Shown: positions 23,729 through 32,506, counted from the stretch's first letter. The stretch: DNA of 33,697 nucleotides from UBA10908 sp964608965 (GCA_964608965.1 CAZSPZ010000019.1:1-33697); one strand, 5' to 3'. The notes: generated by a model not told the origin, from the letters alone. Translations and numbers: made by a program.

Positions 23729-24622
23729 TTACACCTCCTCCACGTCAACGATATCGCTGACCTGCGCTAAATCGAGCATTCTTTGAGCGCGGATAACAAC
23801 AGGTTTATCTATCATTTTGCCGTTTAAACTGGCCACGCCGCTTCCCCTGGCATTGGCCTCTCGTATTGCCTCCATGATAGCTTGTGCTTTGGCAAGATCT
23901 TTTTCGCTTGGCATAAAAATTTTGTGCAATGGTTCGATTTGCCTTGGATTAATGACGGATTTACCGTCAAAACCCAGCTTTTTAATGAGCGTGGCCTCTT
24001 CTATAAAGCCTTCCTCGTTATTGACGTCCGAATACACCGTATCCAGTGCGTCGATACCGGCAGAACGGGCAGCATTTAAGAGCATGCTTCGGGCAAAGAG
24101 AAGTTCGATGCCGTCGCTTCTTGTGGTTTTTAAATCTGTTACGTAATCTTCCGCGCCTAAGGCAATTCCAATCAAACGCTGACTTGCATGAGCGATTTCC
24201 TTTGCGTTGAGAACGCCGTTGGCGCTCTCGATCGCCGCCATCATTCCTGTGGTTCCCACCGGAATGCCTGCTTCTTTTTCAATGCGCTCAATTTCTCTTT
24301 CACAATCGATCACGTCCTGAGCGCTGTCTGTTTTAGGCAGACGAACCACATGCACACCTGCTCTGACAATCGCTTCGAGGTCTTTAATGCCAAGTCCGCT
24401 GTTTAAGTCGTTAATTCTGACGACAATTTCTTTTTTTCCGAACTTCAGAGTGGAAAGAGCTTGGTAAATCAGAAAGCGCGCTGCATCTTTTTCCGTGATT
24501 GCAACAGAATCTTCCAAGTCGAACATAATGCTGTCGGCCGCATAGATATACGCGTCTCTAATCATTCCGGGGTTATTGCCCGGAACAAACATCATGCTTC
24601 TTCTTAAGCGTTTACGCTCCAT
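23729..24622 (-). CDS. citE: Citrate lyase beta subunit (citryl-ACP lyase)
   Basis: A 297-residue TIM-barrel HpcH/HpaI-type lyase that cleaves citryl-ACP into oxaloacetate and acetyl-ACP. SMMFVPGNNPGMI near the N-terminus, FDLEDSVAITEKDAAR, VRLPKTDS, AAIESANGVLNA and GAEDYVTDL are characteristic metal and substrate segments. ATG 24622 overlaps the citD stop as TAATG, showing tight coupling. A longer start at 24637 would be inside citD and is not preferred. Confidence 0.96.
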   Translation of the reverse strand: MERKRLRRSMMFVPGNNPGMIRDAYIYAADSIMFDLEDSVAITEKDAARFLIYQALSTLKFGKKEIVVRINDLNSGLGIKDLEAIVRAGVHVVRLPKTDSAQDVIDCEREIERIEKEAGIPVGTTGMMAAIESANGVLNAKEIAHASQRLIGIALGAEDYVTDLKTTRSDGIELLFARSMLLNAARSAGIDALDTVYSDVNNEEGFIEEATLIKKLGFDGKSVINPRQIEPLHKIFMPSEKDLAKAQAIMEAIREANARGSGVASLNGKMIDKPVVIRAQRMLDLAQVSDIVDVEEV

Positions 24623-24915
24623 TACTTTGCCCCCCAAACATAATCTTCGCTTTTCGCGGCTCTGTAAGCTGCAGCGTTTACTCTGGCTCGAACAGTGCAG
24701 TCCAATGCGCCTTTGTCGACAGCATCTACTGCCGCGTCTGTAATTCCAAGATCAGACAGTGTTTGTCGAATCACTGATTCTATCTGACGGCCAAACTGCT
24801 GCATTACACTGCTGGATAAACTAAGGACTATTCCCCCTTGATCTTTTGGGTCTATGGTTATCATGATGTCATTGGATTCCATAGTTCCGGCTATGCCGGT
24901 TGTAACAATTTTCAT
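24622..24915 (-). CDS. citD: Citrate lyase acyl carrier protein (gamma subunit)
   Basis: A 97-residue carrier protein. TGIAGTMESNDIMITI holds Ser14, the residue that carries the 2'-(5''-triphosphoribosyl)-3'-dephospho-CoA group, and RARVNAAAYRA is conserved near the end. ATG 24915 has CGGAGG 7 nt upstream. It lies 21 nt after icd and leads the lyase part of the operon. Confidence 0.95.
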   Translation of the reverse strand: MKIVTTGIAGTMESNDIMITIDPKDQGGIVLSLSSSVMQQFGRQIESVIRQTLSDLGITDAAVDAVDKGALDCTVRARVNAAAYRAAKSEDYVWGAK

Positions 24916-24936
24916 GATACGCCTCCGTACAATTCG

Positions 24937-26145
24937 TTACATCTTTTTTTCTAAACGCTTGCGTATTGCGCTGATAAATTCTGCGGTATTGACACAAGTG
25001 GGTGTACCTTCTTCGACAAGGCCAATAAGGTCTTTCGTCATAATGCCTTCATTTAATGTATCAAAGCATGCTTCTTCCAGCTTTTCCGCAAATTTGCACA
25101 GTTCGGGAAGATTATCCATATCGCCTCTTTTGTGAAGAGCTCCGCTCCATGCAAATATGGTAGCCATTGGATTGGTGGAGGTTTTTTCGCCGTTTAAGTA
25201 TTTATAGTAATGCTGTGTTACTGTTCCATGAGCTGCTTCGTATTCAAAATGGCCGTCCGGACTGCAAAGCACGGAAGTCATCATGGCAAGGGAGCCGAAA
25301 GCTGTAGAGACCATATCGCTCATGACGTCGCCGTCATAATTCTTGCATGCCCAAATATATCCTCCTTCACTTCTGATGACCCTTGCTACCGCATCGTCGA
25401 TCAGCGTATAGAAATAAGATATCCCTGCTTCCTCGAATTTAGCTTTATAATCTGCCTCGAATATTTCCTGGAAAATTTCTTTAAAAGTCTGATCATATTT
25501 CTTGCTGATCGTATCTTTTGCAGAAAACCAAAGATCTTGCTTTGTGTTCAAAGCATATTGGAAGCAGGAATGTGCAAAGGATTTTATCGAACTGTCCTTA
25601 TTGAACATTGCCTGGAGCACTCCGGGACATTCAAAATCATAAATTGTCTCTCTGAATGTAGCGCCGTTATCTCCTGTAAACAGCAGCTCGGCTTTTCCCG
25701 TTTCGGGCACTCTGTATTCTGTGCCTTTATATACATCGCCATACGCATGACGAGCAATGGTGATCGGTTTTTTCCAATTTTTCACAACAGGCTTAATAGA
25801 TTCTACTGTAATGGGCGCTCTGAATACCGTCCCATCCATTATAGCACGAATGGTTCCGTTTGGACTTTTCCACATCTCGTGCAAGTCGTACTCTTCCATT
25901 CTTTGTGCATTGGGAGTGATCGTCGCACATTTTACGCCTACACCGTACTTTTTAATTGCGTTGGCTGCATCGTGCGTAATCTGATCTCTTGTTTCATCTC
26001 TTTTTTTGAGGCCTAAATCATAATATTCGCATTTCAGATCCACAAACGGCAGCAGCAGTTCATCTTTTATTTCCTGCCAAATAATTCTGGTCATTTCATC
26101 TCCGTCCATCTCTACCAACGGAGTGGTCATTTTTATCTTTTCCAT
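24937..26145 (-). CDS. icd: Isocitrate dehydrogenase, type II (eukaryotic-like, probably NADP)
   Basis: A 402-residue homodimeric-type enzyme linking isocitrate with 2-oxoglutarate and CO2. VEMDGDEMTRIIW, MWKSPNGTIRAIMDGTVFR, ARHAYGDVYK and GGYIWACKNYDGDV are the substrate and metal-binding blocks. The coenzyme site reads AAHGTVTQHYYKY: the His that binds the NADP 2'-phosphate is present, but the adjacent Arg of known NADP enzymes is replaced by Gln, and the partner Lys is an Arg (VIRSEGG). Coenzyme preference may therefore be relaxed. ATG 26145 follows GGAGG. It lies 22 nt after the aconitase gene in the operon. Confidence 0.95.
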   Translation of the reverse strand: MEKIKMTTPLVEMDGDEMTRIIWQEIKDELLLPFVDLKCEYYDLGLKKRDETRDQITHDAANAIKKYGVGVKCATITPNAQRMEEYDLHEMWKSPNGTIRAIMDGTVFRAPITVESIKPVVKNWKKPITIARHAYGDVYKGTEYRVPETGKAELLFTGDNGATFRETIYDFECPGVLQAMFNKDSSIKSFAHSCFQYALNTKQDLWFSAKDTISKKYDQTFKEIFQEIFEADYKAKFEEAGISYFYTLIDDAVARVIRSEGGYIWACKNYDGDVMSDMVSTAFGSLAMMTSVLCSPDGHFEYEAAHGTVTQHYYKYLNGEKTSTNPMATIFAWSGALHKRGDMDNLPELCKFAEKLEEACFDTLNEGIMTKDLIGLVEEGTPTCVNTAEFISAIRKRLEKKM

Positions 26146-26167
26146 AATATCCTCCAAAATGTTTTCT

Positions 26168-28411
26168 CTATTTGCTGTTCATCGCCGCATAATAATTCAT
26201 TAAACAGCCTTCCAATATAATTGTTTTCTCATCTTCTGTAAGACCTTTGATGTAAAGGGTGATATCCGAAACATCGCCATTTTGACGGATGACTTTGGCC
26301 GGCAAGGTTTCAATACCTTTTTCGACTGCTTTTCGAACGCCGGGAACAAATACCATGTCGCCCTCTTCGTAATTGAATTCGACATCGCGATCCATGGTGA
26401 AAGGCAGAATGCCCCAGTTGACACAGTTGCTGCGATATCTCTTTGTGGCATATTCGTAACAGATGTTGGCAAAGCCTCCAAGAACTTTCTGGCACGATGC
26501 AGCTTGCTCTCTTGCCGAACCGTCTCCCGGTTTGTTGGCAAATATAGCGGAACCAAACTGCGTATTTTTCATCAATTCTTCTGCATTTCCCACCTTGGCT
26601 AATGCATTTTTAATGTGTTCTGGGTTTTTATTTTCTCTTCTTTCGATTTCCACAGAAGCAATTGCTTTGCTCTTGCCTACATATTCCGGACAACGTCTGG
26701 ACAACGTAAATTCAGCAAGACGAAGAGGATTGCTTCGGTAAGAAGAAGTTTCTCCGGAGGGAATTAATTCGTCTGTCGTAGTAACAGGGTCGTGAATGAC
26801 AGCAGCCAGCTCTAAAAGTATATTTTCTGTAAGAGCATACATCTTAGGCCAATCTGTAATATTGGGTCCTAATATTAATTCCGTCTCGGGTTGCGCTTTA
26901 CCATAACCGTAATATAGTCTATTCTCGTAAACCTTCTTGTCAAAATGATATGGGTGTGGCTCATAATCGTATTCGATATCTGTTGCCGCAGTGATTCTGC
27001 CGCCATTGGCAGCTGTAGCAGCGATCGACCTTGCATCCATCAAAGCAACGCCGGCCAGTTGTCCTTCTCCCGGCTTTGATCCTTCTCTATTCGCAAAGTT
27101 TCTTGTCGTATGACGAATGGAAAATCCGTTGTTGGAGGGAACATCCCCTGCGCCAAAGCAAGGACCGCAGAAAGAGGGCTTTATGATGGCACCGGAAGCC
27201 AGAAGGTCTGCCGATGCGCCAATTTTCGTGAGTTCTAAACTGACAGGAACGCTCGTCGGATATACTGACAACGAAAAATATCCGTTGCCTGTGCTCTTAT
27301 CCTTTAGAATAGCGGCAGCTTCGTCTATATTGTCGAATAATCCGCCGCTGCAACCGGCAATGATTCCCTGATCCGCATAAACGCCATCCGCCTTAATTTT
27401 AGGAGTCAGTTGCAATTTGGCTTTCTTAAATTGTCCGGCAGCTTCTTTTTCGATACCTTCGAGGATTTCTTTTGCATTTTTCTGGAATTCATGAATCGTG
27501 TAGGCTTTAGAGGGATGGAAAGGCAATGCGATCATTGATTCCACTTTATCTAAATCTATTACAATCATGCTGTCGTAATAAGCCCCTTCTCCCGGTTTAA
27601 GCACTTTAAAATGCTCTGATCTTCCATGCGCGTCGTAATGACCTTTTACAACATCATCTGTTTCCCAAATTGAAGACAGACAAGTAGTCTCCGTGGTCAT
27701 GACATCCACGCCGTTTCTGAAATCTATGGGAAGGCCCGCAAGGCCGGGACCTACAAATTCTAATACTTTATTATTTACAAATCCGTTTTCGAATGTTTCT
27801 TTAACAAGTGCGATAGCAACATCGTGCGGACCGATTCCTTTTTTTGGTTTACCTTTCAAGTATACAAGAACCACTTGCGGAAGGTTTGTGTCCCACGTAT
27901 TGTTGAGCAGCTGTTTAACAAGTTCCGGACCGCCTTCTCCGACACCCATTGTTCCCAAAGCGCCGTATCTGGTATGGCTGTCAGATCCCAAAATCATTCC
28001 GCCGCAAGTTGTCATCTCTTCCCTGACATAGGAATGTATAACACTTTGGTTTGCGGGAACGAAAATTCCGCCATATTTTTTTGCCGCAGAAAGGCCGAAT
28101 ACATGGTCGTCTTCATTTATAGTTCCGCCTACAGCACAAAGGCTGTTATGGCAATTTGTCATAGCATAGGGCATGGGGAATTCTTTAAGACCCGATGCTC
28201 TGGCTGTCTGCACAATCCCTACATAGGTAATGTCGTGAGACGCCATTGAATCGAAAGTTATTTGAAGTTTCTGCTCGTCCTTGGATTTATTATGGGCCTG
28301 CAAAATTCTATAAGCGATGGTTTGTTTCCTGGCTTCCTCTTTCGGAGTAGAGCCCGCTTCCTTCGGTTCTCCGTTAACAAGGAAGACTCCGTCCTTGTAT
28401 AGTTGAATCAT
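26168..28411 (-). CDS. Aconitase family hydratase
   Basis: A 747-residue [4Fe-4S] hydratase expected to interconvert citrate and isocitrate. Cluster cysteines are seen in AGCSGGLFDN and KPSFCGPCFGAGD; GSDSHTRYGALGTMGVGEGG and NFANREGSKPGEGQLAG are active-site blocks. The C-terminal swivel domain has GDGSAREQAAS in place of the usual GSSREHA loop. The branch differs from classical AcnA/AcnB and resembles the YbhJ-like or clostridial 'hydratase' group. ATG 28411 follows GGGAGG. It is the first gene of the acn-icd-citDEF-citXG operon, which makes citrate/isocitrate the likely substrates. Confidence 0.92.
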   Translation of the reverse strand: MIQLYKDGVFLVNGEPKEAGSTPKEEARKQTIAYRILQAHNKSKDEQKLQITFDSMASHDITYVGIVQTARASGLKEFPMPYAMTNCHNSLCAVGGTINEDDHVFGLSAAKKYGGIFVPANQSVIHSYVREEMTTCGGMILGSDSHTRYGALGTMGVGEGGPELVKQLLNNTWDTNLPQVVLVYLKGKPKKGIGPHDVAIALVKETFENGFVNNKVLEFVGPGLAGLPIDFRNGVDVMTTETTCLSSIWETDDVVKGHYDAHGRSEHFKVLKPGEGAYYDSMIVIDLDKVESMIALPFHPSKAYTIHEFQKNAKEILEGIEKEAAGQFKKAKLQLTPKIKADGVYADQGIIAGCSGGLFDNIDEAAAILKDKSTGNGYFSLSVYPTSVPVSLELTKIGASADLLASGAIIKPSFCGPCFGAGDVPSNNGFSIRHTTRNFANREGSKPGEGQLAGVALMDARSIAATAANGGRITAATDIEYDYEPHPYHFDKKVYENRLYYGYGKAQPETELILGPNITDWPKMYALTENILLELAAVIHDPVTTTDELIPSGETSSYRSNPLRLAEFTLSRRCPEYVGKSKAIASVEIERRENKNPEHIKNALAKVGNAEELMKNTQFGSAIFANKPGDGSAREQAASCQKVLGGFANICYEYATKRYRSNCVNWGILPFTMDRDVEFNYEEGDMVFVPGVRKAVEKGIETLPAKVIRQNGDVSDITLYIKGLTEDEKTIILEGCLMNYYAAMNSK

Positions 28412-28439
28412 TTTTCTTTCCTCCCAGTATATGATTGTT

Positions 28440-28466
28440 AAAAAGCTGTCGAATGATATCGACAGC
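28440..28466 (-). terminator. Hairpin with T run between the acn promoter and acn
   Basis: On the minus strand GCTGTCGA (28459-28466) pairs with TCGACAGC (28445-28452) around a 6-nt loop, followed by five Ts (28440-28444). By form it is an intrinsic terminator. By position it starts almost at the predicted transcription start, so it may act as a 5' stabilising stem-loop or very early attenuator for acn. Alternatively it ends transcription from the M20 genes upstream. Confidence 0.65.
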
Positions 28467-28469
28467 CCT

Positions 28470-28502
28470 ACTATAGCATACAATTTAAAGATTGTATACA
28501 AT
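28470..28502 (-). promoter_or_regulatory. Promoter of the acn-icd-cit operon with palindromic operator
   Basis: On the minus strand an extended -10, TGCTATAGT (TATAGT at 28470-28475), lies 17 nt from TATACA (28493-28498). The 12-bp perfect palindrome ATTGTATACAAT (28491-28502) covers the -35. Two further TTGTATGC half-site-like copies lie at about 28477-28484 and 28507-28514. The TTGTATACAA core is of the kind bound by GntR-family repressors. No regulator gene is adjacent. Confidence 0.6.
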
Positions 28503-28524
28503 AACTGCATACAATCTTTAAATT
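28482..28524. repeat. 16-bp perfect inverted repeat upstream of acn
   Basis: AATTTAAAGATTGTAT (28482-28497) and ATACAATCTTTAAATT (28509-28524) flank an 11-nt loop; six Ts follow on the plus strand (28523-28528). There is no plus-strand gene to terminate here. Each arm carries one TTGTAT/ATACAA element, so it may be an operator array or a terminator of the minus-strand M20 operon. Confidence 0.75.
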
Positions 28525-28550
28525 TTTTATGAAATTTTTTATGATTTACT

Positions 28551-29681
28551 TTAGTTTATTTCTTTTATTAACTGCTTGTTGATCTCTACGATTTTTTCGA
28601 TTTTACTGTCGTCAAAATCAAATTTTGAGGTGTGAATAGCCGGATAGTCTTTTCCGAAACTGCAATAATATATCGCACCCTTCGTTTGCTTCAAATAGTA
28701 GCCAAAATCTTCCGATCCTCTCCTTGCAACAGGGGTTTCATAAATTTTGTACTTTAAGGTTTTGCATGCTTTTTTGATTTTATCTACGGATTCCTTGTGA
28801 TTTCTTGTTTCGGGGAATTCATCCCTATATTCAAATTCACACAACAAACCTTCTTCTTTTGCGTAACGGGTTGCGGCCTCTTCGAGGTTTTTTTGAAGAT
28901 CGTTCATCTCCTCTTCTATGCCTCCCCTTATCGTAAGGAGTAATTTACCCTTACTGGCCATCACGCCAAAAGCTTCTTTTTCGCCGACATCCATCTGAAC
29001 AACTGTCGCCAGCACGTAATCTTTGTAATAGGGCTTGTTGACAAGCGACCTTGTATCCAATGCGACTTTAGATAACGCAAAGATAGGGTTGCGGCCGTTT
29101 TCGGGGTTCGCAGCGTGAGCGGGGCTTCCTGTCATCGTAATAATCATGCCTTTGGACGCACATTGAATGACCCCCTCTTTTACAACAATGGTATCATCCG
29201 GATAATATGTCCCGTGTCCGTGAACCGCATAAATTTCATTGATCTTGTTTTCAGTGATGAAATCCAAACAGGACTTGGCACCCGTTCCGTTCTCTTCTGC
29301 CGGTTGAAACAAGAAATACACATCCCTGTCTGCGCCTTCCTGATTCACTTCCAGAGCAAGTGCAGCAAGGCTTGCCACATGGCCGTCGTGCCCGCACTTA
29401 TGGCCGATACCGCTTTTAATGGACCGGTAAGGCGCATCCAAATCGTCTTCCACCATAATGGCGTCACAATCTGCACGAAATGCAATATTGGGATTTCCTT
29501 TCGTCTTGGAAATGTAGACAGCGTAAATATAATGTCCTTTGTCCACAATCTTTAATTTGGTGTTTCTTTTTAAAAATTTCACTATTCTGTCAAATGTCGG
29601 TCGTTCCCGGTTGGAAAGATCCGGATTCATGTGAATTTCATGGCGAAGCTCTATGGCCTTCTCCAAATTCTTCTTATCCAT
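28551..29681 (-). CDS. M20 family amidohydrolase/peptidase (copy 1)
   Basis: A 376-residue M20D-type metal hydrolase of the N-acyl-amino-acid/peptide amidohydrolase kind. GHKCGHDGH supplies Cys96 and His98, FQPAEENGTGA supplies Glu129-Glu130, and a late TSKFDFDD near the C-terminus completes the domain. The lid domain lies between about 175 and 290. AAAGGAGA precedes ATG 29681. It is the last and most divergent of three paralogues in one minus-strand operon: it has SLAALALEV where the others have TMCAFAMEI. No signal peptide is present. Likely substrates are N-acylated amino acids or small peptides; the exact one is unknown. Confidence 0.92.
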   Translation of the reverse strand: MDKKNLEKAIELRHEIHMNPDLSNRERPTFDRIVKFLKRNTKLKIVDKGHYIYAVYISKTKGNPNIAFRADCDAIMVEDDLDAPYRSIKSGIGHKCGHDGHVASLAALALEVNQEGADRDVYFLFQPAEENGTGAKSCLDFITENKINEIYAVHGHGTYYPDDTIVVKEGVIQCASKGMIITMTGSPAHAANPENGRNPIFALSKVALDTRSLVNKPYYKDYVLATVVQMDVGEKEAFGVMASKGKLLLTIRGGIEEEMNDLQKNLEEAATRYAKEEGLLCEFEYRDEFPETRNHKESVDKIKKACKTLKYKIYETPVARRGSEDFGYYLKQTKGAIYYCSFGKDYPAIHTSKFDFDDSKIEKIVEINKQLIKEIN

Positions 29682-29716
29682 TTTTCTCCTTTGAATACGT
29701 ACCTGAATATGCGCAA

Positions 29717-30841
29717 TTACAGTTTTAACAACCCGTTATATACTTCTACAACTTTTTCGATAAGAGTATCGTCAAAATCAAAACCGGAAGTATGAATCAT
29801 CGGACGATCTTCACCGTAACTCATAAAGAACATCGCTCCTTTTGCCAATTTGGTAAAATGTCCGAAATCCTCGGAGCCTCTCAGTGCGTTGGGAATTTCA
29901 TAAACGGGAAGGCCCAAATCCTTAGCGACTTTTCTTATTTTTTCATTGCTTTCCGGGTGGGAAATGGTCTCGGGGAATGCGTCGCAATAAGAAAATTCAC
30001 ATTTTAATCCGTATTCATCCGCATTCTTTCTCGCTTCCGCTTCCAATTTAGCCTGCAGATCATCCATTTCGCTTTCGATTGCTCCGCGTATGGTCATCAA
30101 GAGCTTGCCTTTGCTTGCCGCAACACCAAAAGCTTCTTTTTCGCCCACATCGATTTGAACAATAGTCGCCAGGACCAAACCTTTATAGTTTTGCGGAGCC
30201 GATATTTGAGCCGAAGCCAACGCTGTCTTTGCTATGGCGAAAGAAGGATTTTTCCCGTTTTCCGGTTCGCTCGCATGGGCGGGAGATCCGGTCATCGTGA
30301 TTGTCATTCCCTTGGACGCACAGCATAAAAGGCCATCTCTGATGATGATTGTATAATGTTCTTTCATTGGTTCGCTGTGGAATGCAAAGATTTCGGGTAT
30401 GTTGTTGTCTGTAATAAAATCTACGCAAGTGGCAGCGCCTGAACCGTTTTCTTCCGCCGGCTGGAACAGAAAATATACGTCTCTGTCCGCACCGTTTTCA
30501 TCGATTTCCATGGCAAAAGCGCACATGGTGGCAGTATGTCCGTCGTGTCCGCATTTATGCCCGATTCCGTCGTATACGGATTTGTACGGTTGATCGATAG
30601 CGTCGTGGACTTTAATGGCATCGTTGTCGCTTCTAAAAGCCATAGCGGGCTTTTTAGGATTCGCGCAGCGATAAACAGCATAGACATAATGACCTTTGTC
30701 AACAACTTCTATATTCCTTGTATTTTCTTTTAAAAATTTGATGACCCGCTCCAAAGTAGGGCGTTCTTCGTTCGAAAGATTGGGATATTTATGAAGTTCA
30801 TGTCTGAATTCAATTGCTTTTTCTATGTTCTTCTTGTTCAT
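29717..30841 (-). CDS. M20 family amidohydrolase/peptidase (copy 2)
   Basis: A 374-residue paralogue with GHKCGHDGHTATMCAFAMEI, FQPAEENGSGAATCVDFI and GSPAHASEPENGKNPSFAIAKTALAS. It is closely related to copy 3 along its length. The start at 30841 is the second of two adjacent ATGs; GGAGG lies 6 nt before it, and this length agrees with its paralogues. It stands between copy 1 and the YtcJ-like gene with short gaps, within one operon. One notable difference is FAFHSEPMKEHYTIIIRD where copy 3 has FAFHCHPGAPKNSLTLRD. Confidence 0.92.
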   Translation of the reverse strand: MNKKNIEKAIEFRHELHKYPNLSNEERPTLERVIKFLKENTRNIEVVDKGHYVYAVYRCANPKKPAMAFRSDNDAIKVHDAIDQPYKSVYDGIGHKCGHDGHTATMCAFAMEIDENGADRDVYFLFQPAEENGSGAATCVDFITDNNIPEIFAFHSEPMKEHYTIIIRDGLLCCASKGMTITMTGSPAHASEPENGKNPSFAIAKTALASAQISAPQNYKGLVLATIVQIDVGEKEAFGVAASKGKLLMTIRGAIESEMDDLQAKLEAEARKNADEYGLKCEFSYCDAFPETISHPESNEKIRKVAKDLGLPVYEIPNALRGSEDFGHFTKLAKGAMFFMSYGEDRPMIHTSGFDFDDTLIEKVVEVYNGLLKL

Positions 30842-30878
30842 CATTAGCCTCCTGTAAATGAATGATGTCTTTGGGTCA

Positions 30879-32495
30879 TTACTTTTTATAAACTACTTTC
30901 CCGCCCACCATCGTCATGACAGGGAGAATATCTTTGATTTTCATGGGATCAACGGTAAAAATATCCGAATCCAGCACAACTATATCAGCATAGAAGCCAG
31001 GCTTAATTCTACCTTTTCGATCTTCTTTGAATTCCATGTATGCGCTTTCCACCGTATAACTGTCGATGGCACTCTGCACATCCACACATTCCTGAGGATT
31101 AAATCCGCCTTCGGGTTTTCCCGTCAAATCTTTACGTGTGACAGCGCAGTATACATTGGGGAACGGATTTGAATTTTCTACAGGGCAATCCGTGCCATAA
31201 GATGCGTGGATTCCTAAATCCAAAGCTGTCTTCATCGCATAGGAGGTAGAAGATAATTCTTTTCCGCAGCGGCTCTCCACAGCGTGTAAATCGCATTGAA
31301 GGAAAATCGGCTGATAGGCGATAAGGATGTCGGATTTTTTTATGCGCTCAAGGAGCGGCATATCTGTTATTTGACAATGAATCAGACAGTGGCGAAGATC
31401 GTTTACACCATTTTTCATGGTTTTTTCGTAAGCAGCCACTGTTTTTTCAATCGCATCATCACCGATTACGTGGGTGACGACCTGAAGGCCGTGGGCAGCT
31501 GCGTAATCCACCATTTCCTGTTGTTTCGCATCATCGGTTGTCTCCACGCCGTAGTTGCCGGGGTCGTCAAGATATTCATGCCGCATCGTTGCGGTGCGTG
31601 CGCCAAGAGATCCGTCTTTAAACATTTTCAAGGGTCCAACAGAAAGCCAGTCGTCGAAAGACACTTCCTTATATTCGGGACTTTCGATATATTTTTTTAA
31701 ATCTGCCATCGTGGGGCAGCCTACTTGTGAGTGGTATCTCAACAGGGCTTTGCCTTCTTCGTATATGGAGCGAACCATCTTATAAGCCAGTTCCCGGTCC
31801 GCTATAATGGTTCCCACATCATTGGACTGAACGGATGTGATACCGTGCGCCACGGCATATTCCATCGCTTTGATCAGTGCCAGTTTTCTTTGTTCCATGG
31901 TGAGAGGAGGAATAATCATACGGGCTGCAAATGCAGCGTTTTCGCAAAGGTATCCGTTGGGAGTGCCGTCTTCTTCGAGAATGACATCGCCGCCTTCGAC
32001 TTTATTGTTTTCTTTGTTTAGTCCCAACATTTCAAGAGCTTTTGTATTAGCTGCCGATGAATGGCCGCAAATGCGAGACATAACGACGGGAATATCTGTC
32101 GCGATTTTGTCTAAATCGTGTCGATTCGGAAGTCTCCTGAATCCCGGGTCAAAATTGTCCTGATTCCAAGATTGGGAATACATTCCGCATTTTGTCATTT
32201 CCGGATTTGCTTTTCGAAACGCTATACATTTTTCCACCATAGCCTCTACGGATTTGCAATCGCTCACATCCACATTCATCATGGATTCTCCTAAGTAAGC
32301 TAAATGCAAATGTGAATCGTTAAAACCCGGAATAACCGTCTTGCCTTCGCAATCCGACTTTTCTGCATCCGGGGCTAATGCTAAAATTTCTTCGTTTGTT
32401 CCTACGGCTTTGATAATACCGTCTTCGACAAGCACAGCTTCCTTAAAATTGTCTCTGTCTACATATACTTTTCCGTTGTACAATACTGTTTTCAT
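30879..32495 (-). CDS. YtcJ-like amidohydrolase (Amidohydro_3 family)
   Basis: A 538-residue metal-dependent amidohydrolase. NDSHLHLAYLGES gives the His62-x-His64 metal pair. FKDGSLGARTATM has the Lys region. THVIGDDAIEKTVAAYE and CLIHCQITD hold further His ligands, and YGTDCPVENSNPF gives the final Asp. A beta-sandwich composite domain is formed by both ends (KGRIKPGFYADIVVLD). AAAGGAGA precedes ATG 32495. It lies 11 nt after copy 3 of the M20 genes and before copy 2. A second YtcJ-like gene ends at the window edge. Substrate unknown; hydrolysis of N-substituted amino acids or amides is plausible. Confidence 0.9.
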   Translation of the reverse strand: MKTVLYNGKVYVDRDNFKEAVLVEDGIIKAVGTNEEILALAPDAEKSDCEGKTVIPGFNDSHLHLAYLGESMMNVDVSDCKSVEAMVEKCIAFRKANPEMTKCGMYSQSWNQDNFDPGFRRLPNRHDLDKIATDIPVVMSRICGHSSAANTKALEMLGLNKENNKVEGGDVILEEDGTPNGYLCENAAFAARMIIPPLTMEQRKLALIKAMEYAVAHGITSVQSNDVGTIIADRELAYKMVRSIYEEGKALLRYHSQVGCPTMADLKKYIESPEYKEVSFDDWLSVGPLKMFKDGSLGARTATMRHEYLDDPGNYGVETTDDAKQQEMVDYAAAHGLQVVTHVIGDDAIEKTVAAYEKTMKNGVNDLRHCLIHCQITDMPLLERIKKSDILIAYQPIFLQCDLHAVESRCGKELSSTSYAMKTALDLGIHASYGTDCPVENSNPFPNVYCAVTRKDLTGKPEGGFNPQECVDVQSAIDSYTVESAYMEFKEDRKGRIKPGFYADIVVLDSDIFTVDPMKIKDILPVMTMVGGKVVYKK

Positions 32496-32506
32496 GATTT
32501 TCTCCT

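Noticed and set aside
28482..28528. Plus-strand terminator (16-bp stem plus six Ts)
   Set aside because: Both flanking genes are on the minus strand and no plus-strand gene reads into it, so an operator or minus-strand role is more likely.
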